Below are positions 61,016-64,000 of a stretch of 64,000 nucleotides of DNA, one piece after another. Source of the DNA: Tillandsia leiboldiana (lineage: Eukaryota; Streptophyta; Magnoliopsida; Poales; Bromeliaceae); the NCBI GenBank assembly GCA_029204045.2, contig JAQNDB010000246.1:42984-106983 (forward strand). The letters are read 5' to 3'. A model generated the notes under the pieces. That model did no database searches. It worked only from the letters and a program-made list of their open reading frames with translations, and was not told where the DNA came from. A program made the position numbers and the translations under genes. The first letter of the stretch is position 1. Each line of letters starts with the position of its first letter.

Positions 61016-62507
61016 GTGTGTGAGCCGGACGAGCGTGTCGGGACGCGAGGAAAGTCGAACCTTAACCGCTACAAGTAACAGGTGGGTTGTATTTACCTTG
61101 TCCTAGTCTCTAAATTCTATCGTATGGGACGGGGTCCATTCTTAGTGTACTGGGGTTAAACGACGATGGGCGATAACTTATGCATGTTAGTGAGTTCCCT
61201 ATAGCGTTTAGCGTTAGTTACCGTTGGTTGTTCTCTTTTAATCACTATATGTCGGCGGGCCACCGTCGAGTGCGCGTATTATTACCTTGTTTTTCAATTA
61301 TGCACTTTACCGCATTACTTTTGTTATTCATATTATGATGCTGACATGATGGTGGTTACGGTTACTTGGCTCGAGGTTGCCACACGCGCACCCGCGGTTT
61401 GGCCACCGCAAAGGGTGCGCTTTTCCGGAAAAGTGGTCTCTGACCCGTGTATACCCACGAGGTGACGTAGTGGGGCCCCTTATTAGTGGTGGGGTTGAGG
61501 CGCCGAGGTGCGAGCGGTGCGACCCGTCGGTTTAGTTGTCCGACGTGGTCGGGTTTCTGCAGGTACGGTACGGGCCGTCGGTTTAGTTGTCCGACGTGTC
61601 CGGGTATTACAGGATACAGGTGTACAGGTTGCCCTTCCTCCTTGGGGGGGGGGGGGGGTGGTTGCTCCGGCTGTCTTCACGGTTTGTTTTATTATATTCT
61701 CCTGCTCTACTACTTTTACGTCACTGACTTCCCACTTTGTGACAGGGTTCAGACGGGGGGAGACATAGGCGGTGGCGAGGACGGGGCAGGAGCAGCTGGG
61801 TCGCTGGGGACCCTGGACTGTATTTCCTTTTCTTTCTAGCATTTCATTTACATTGTGGTTATGTGAGAGGTTCTCGATACCCTCGTGGGGTCGGCATGGA
61901 TGTCGGTATGAGTTGTTATTAGTTATCCTCTTATGCATTACTCTCCTCTTTGAATGTTATTGGCCATTTGAAAATGAAAAAAAAAAAAAAAGGGTAAAAG
62001 AAAAAGTAAAGATTGCGAAAACCGTTTTTAAAATAGAAGTGTCGTGTGGGCACTGGTTTCAAAACCCTGTGGATTTATGGATTTCAAAAAGGGATTTCAA
62101 AACTTGGTGTCGGGTGGGCACCGCTTTCAAAACCTTGTGGTTTTATGCTGATTTCGAAACTCGCTTTCAAAACATAAGCACCGGGTAGGCGCTCTTTATA
62201 AAACTGTGGATTTATCCTTTCCAAGTTGAACGGCCATATATTTTAGATAAGTTAGAATGCTGGTTGTATGTTAATAATTGTTCTGATTGAAAGGTTGCGT
62301 ATGTTTGAACATGTACTGAATGCTACGCCGTGCACATACAGGGGAGACTCTGTCCGTTTGCAGAGTGACCCTGTATGTGTGGCGGGTCTGGGCATGCGCC
62401 GGGGGAGAGGGGTTTCGCTTTTACAACAAAAAATTTTTACACGTCAAATGTTGACTTTTCTATGAATCGTTTCCGCTAAAACAAAACCCCCGGGGCGTGA
62501 CACTTCG

Positions 62508-63831
62508 GTTCCGAGGGCGGATCTGCGTGCCTGATCTGCCAGATCTAAAGAAGGAAATCCTGACTGAAGCACATAGCGCCCCCTACGTGGCGCACCCTGG
62601 GGGCACCAAGATGTACCGGGATATCCGACAGACCTTCTGGTGGCCAAGATTGAAGGGAGATGTGACGCTGTTCGTAGCCCACTATTTGATTTGCCAACAG
62701 GTGAAAGCCGAGCATCAACGGCCGGCGGGGAAGTTGCAACCCCTACCCGTGCCCGAATGGAAATGGGAGCAAATCACAATGGACTTTGTCACCGGTTTCC
62801 CACGTTCGCAACAGGGACACGACGCCATCTGGGTTATCGTGGATCGGTTAACGAAGTCAGCTCATTTCCTACCCATCCACACGACCTGGACACGCGACCG
62901 GCTGGCTCAAGTCTACCTCAGCGAGATTGTGAGGCTGCACGGGGTGCCAACGACGATCACCTCGGACAGGGACACGAGGTTCGTTTCAAACTTTTGGAAG
63001 AGCCTACAACGAGCCTTGGGGACCAAATTACACTTCAGCTCAGCCTTTCACCCCCAGACGGACGGGCAATCCGAGCGGGTGATTCAGATACTCGAGGACA
63101 TGCTTCGCGCGTGCGTACTGGATTTGGGAGACGGATGGTCGCACTACCTACCCCTTGCAGAGTTCGCATACAACAACAGCTACCAAGCGAGCATTCAGAT
63201 GGCGCCGTACGAAGCATTGTACGGCAGGCGCTGTAGATCCCCGATCTGTTGGGACGATCTGGGGGAGAGAAAGTTCTTGGGGCCGGACCTGGTGGCCGAG
63301 ACTGAGGAAAGGGTGCGCCTCATCAGGCGACGTTTGGCGACCGCCCAGAGCCGGCAAAAGAGCTATGCAGACCGGAGACGACGCGACTTGGAATTCCAGG
63401 TGGGAGAACACGTATTACTGCGGGTGTCGCCGTCAAAGGGGGTGAAGCGGTTTGGGTTGAGGGGCAAGTTGAGCCCGCGGTACATAGGGCCATTTGAGAT
63501 TCTGGAGCGCATCGGCCCGGTAGCCTACCGCCTCGCCCTACCACCGAACCTTGACCGCGTTCATGATGTGTTCCACGTATCCATGCTTCGGAAATACCTC
63601 CCCGACCCTTCGCGGGTGCTTGACGCCTCTGCGATTGAACTCAAGGAGGATTTGAGTTTCGCAGAAGTACCGGTGCGAATCCTAGCCCGGGAAGACAAAA
63701 AGCTGCGTAGTCGGACAATTCCCTACGTGAAGGTGCTTTGGAGCAATCAAGAAGAGCGTGAGGCAACTTGGGAACCCGAGACAAAGATGAGGGAGTGTTA
63801 CCCGGACCTGTTCGCCGCTGGGGAAGATTAA
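62508..63831 (+). pseudogene. gag-pol: Ty3/gypsy pol, 3' part (integrase and chromodomain)
   Basis: It continues the upstream frame exactly once the solo LTR and one TSD copy are set aside; the joined frame would be about 1612 codons, normal for Tekay-like elements. Visible parts: HHCC-type N-domain, catalytic core with the first Asp in ITMDFVTGF, the second in TSDRDTRF and Glu in QTDGQSERV, GPF/Y-type module (RYIGPFEILERIG), and chromodomain-like end (VKVLWSNQ ... ATWEPE). The first Cys of the expected C-x2-C pair is Tyr (codon TAT, 62683-62685, in HYLICQQ), consistent with a G-to-A change, which should weaken zinc binding. The frame ends at 63831. Confidence 0.92.
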
Positions 63832-63867
63832 GTTTCGGGGACGAAACTTGTTTTTAGCGGTAAGTGG
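63832..63867 (+). other. PPT region of the Tekay-like element
   Basis: TTTCGGGGACGAAACTTG, the PPT-proximal motif of plant Ty3/gypsy elements, is followed by a short purine-rich stretch (GCGGTAAGTGG) directly before the 3' LTR. Confidence 0.8.
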
Positions 63868-64000
63868 TGTACGACCCAGCCCTTCCTTAACTATTCTGGT
63901 CACTCTCTTCTCGTAATGCCGACCAGGGGCCTCATTTTTGGTGTTTTTTTCCGGACAGACGTCGGGCCCGCAGATAATTTTAGGCGGTAGAGCTCGCGGG
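63868..64000 (+). repeat. 3' LTR of the Tekay-like element, first 133 bp
   Basis: TGTACGACCCAGCCC matches the 5' LTR start with small differences. Cut by the window edge. Confidence 0.92.

Larger units (their letters stand above)
59679..62502 (+). mobile_element. Solo LTR (2824 bp) inserted in the integrase region
   Basis: TGTAATAACC...GGGGCGTGACA with a perfect 5-bp duplication CTTCG (59674-59678, 62503-62507). Structure parallels the host LTR: GTCGGGGCTCGCGG-type U3 motif, donor-like CGAGGTGAG (60241-60249), GC array, hairpin plus palindrome and terminal module. It comes from a related but distinct Tekay-like family. Confidence 0.95.
53244..64000 (+). mobile_element. Ty3/gypsy chromovirus (Tekay/Del-like), 3' end beyond the window
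   Basis: 5' LTR 53244-55915, PBS near 55924, gag-pol 56164-59678 and 62508-63831 (split by a solo LTR), PPT region 63832-63867 and 3' LTR from 63868. Domain order gag, protease, RT, RNase H, integrase, chromodomain defines a chromovirus. The left target duplication would be ATTAC (53239-53243). Tekay/Del assignment rests on the C-terminal chromodomain style and Met-tRNA PBS and is moderately secure. Confidence 0.9.

Overview
The window looks like a gene-free, repeat-dense stretch of a large nuclear genome from a seed plant. The evidence is a chromovirus-type Ty3/gypsy element, Ty1/copia-type remnants with a plant-specific extra ORF, two Cassandra TRIM elements (5S rRNA-derived LTRs, a plant-only family) and LARD-like elements with very long LTRs. 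I found no host gene, tRNA gene or stand-alone rRNA gene. Nearly every base can be assigned to LTR-retrotransposon sequence, much of it nested. Species cannot be told from this.

Layout. 1-8777: parts of four long LTRs in mixed orientation, including a large inverted repeat (2594-4430). 8778-17480: a copia-type element with both LTRs (about 1.39 kb each), PBS and PPT, but no pol. Its gag region is tandemly duplicated; one copy carries two nonsense codons and the other lacks its N-terminus. 17481-19407: LTR fragments. 19408-23360: internal remnant of a related copia-type element with an intact 483-codon plant-transposon-associated ORF, into which a complete Cassandra element (20609-21188, TSD CTCTG) has inserted. 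23361-29069: minus-strand LARD 'E1' (LTR with two satellite arrays, then part of a noncoding internal region). 29070-53243: minus-strand LARD 'E2' as a tandem array LTR-internal-LTR-internal-LTR. Its second and third LTRs carry the same solo-LTR insertion at the same site with the same TSD (ACAAG), which points to unequal LTR recombination. The second internal region also carries a Cassandra element (TSD CTACC) that is itself disrupted by a fold-back chimera. 53244-64000: a Tekay/Del-like Ty3/gypsy chromovirus inserted in the third LARD LTR. Its gag-pol frame is split inside the integrase region by a 2.8-kb solo LTR (TSD CTTCG). The window ends 133 bp into its 3' LTR.

How the parts relate. 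The LARDs have the same PBS type (initiator-Met tRNA) and a PPT-proximal motif like that of the Tekay-like element, so such an element is a plausible source of their enzymes (inference). Otherwise unrelated LTRs share modules: a terminal GGGGCGTGACA, an upstream GGCGGRTCTG motif, a G-box decamer GCCACGTGGC before the TATA box, and a pair of stem-loops 400-520 bp from the LTR 3' end whose arms differ between families but stay complementary. That covarying RNA element, and what look like introns inside the LTRs that house the satellite arrays, are the least expected things here.
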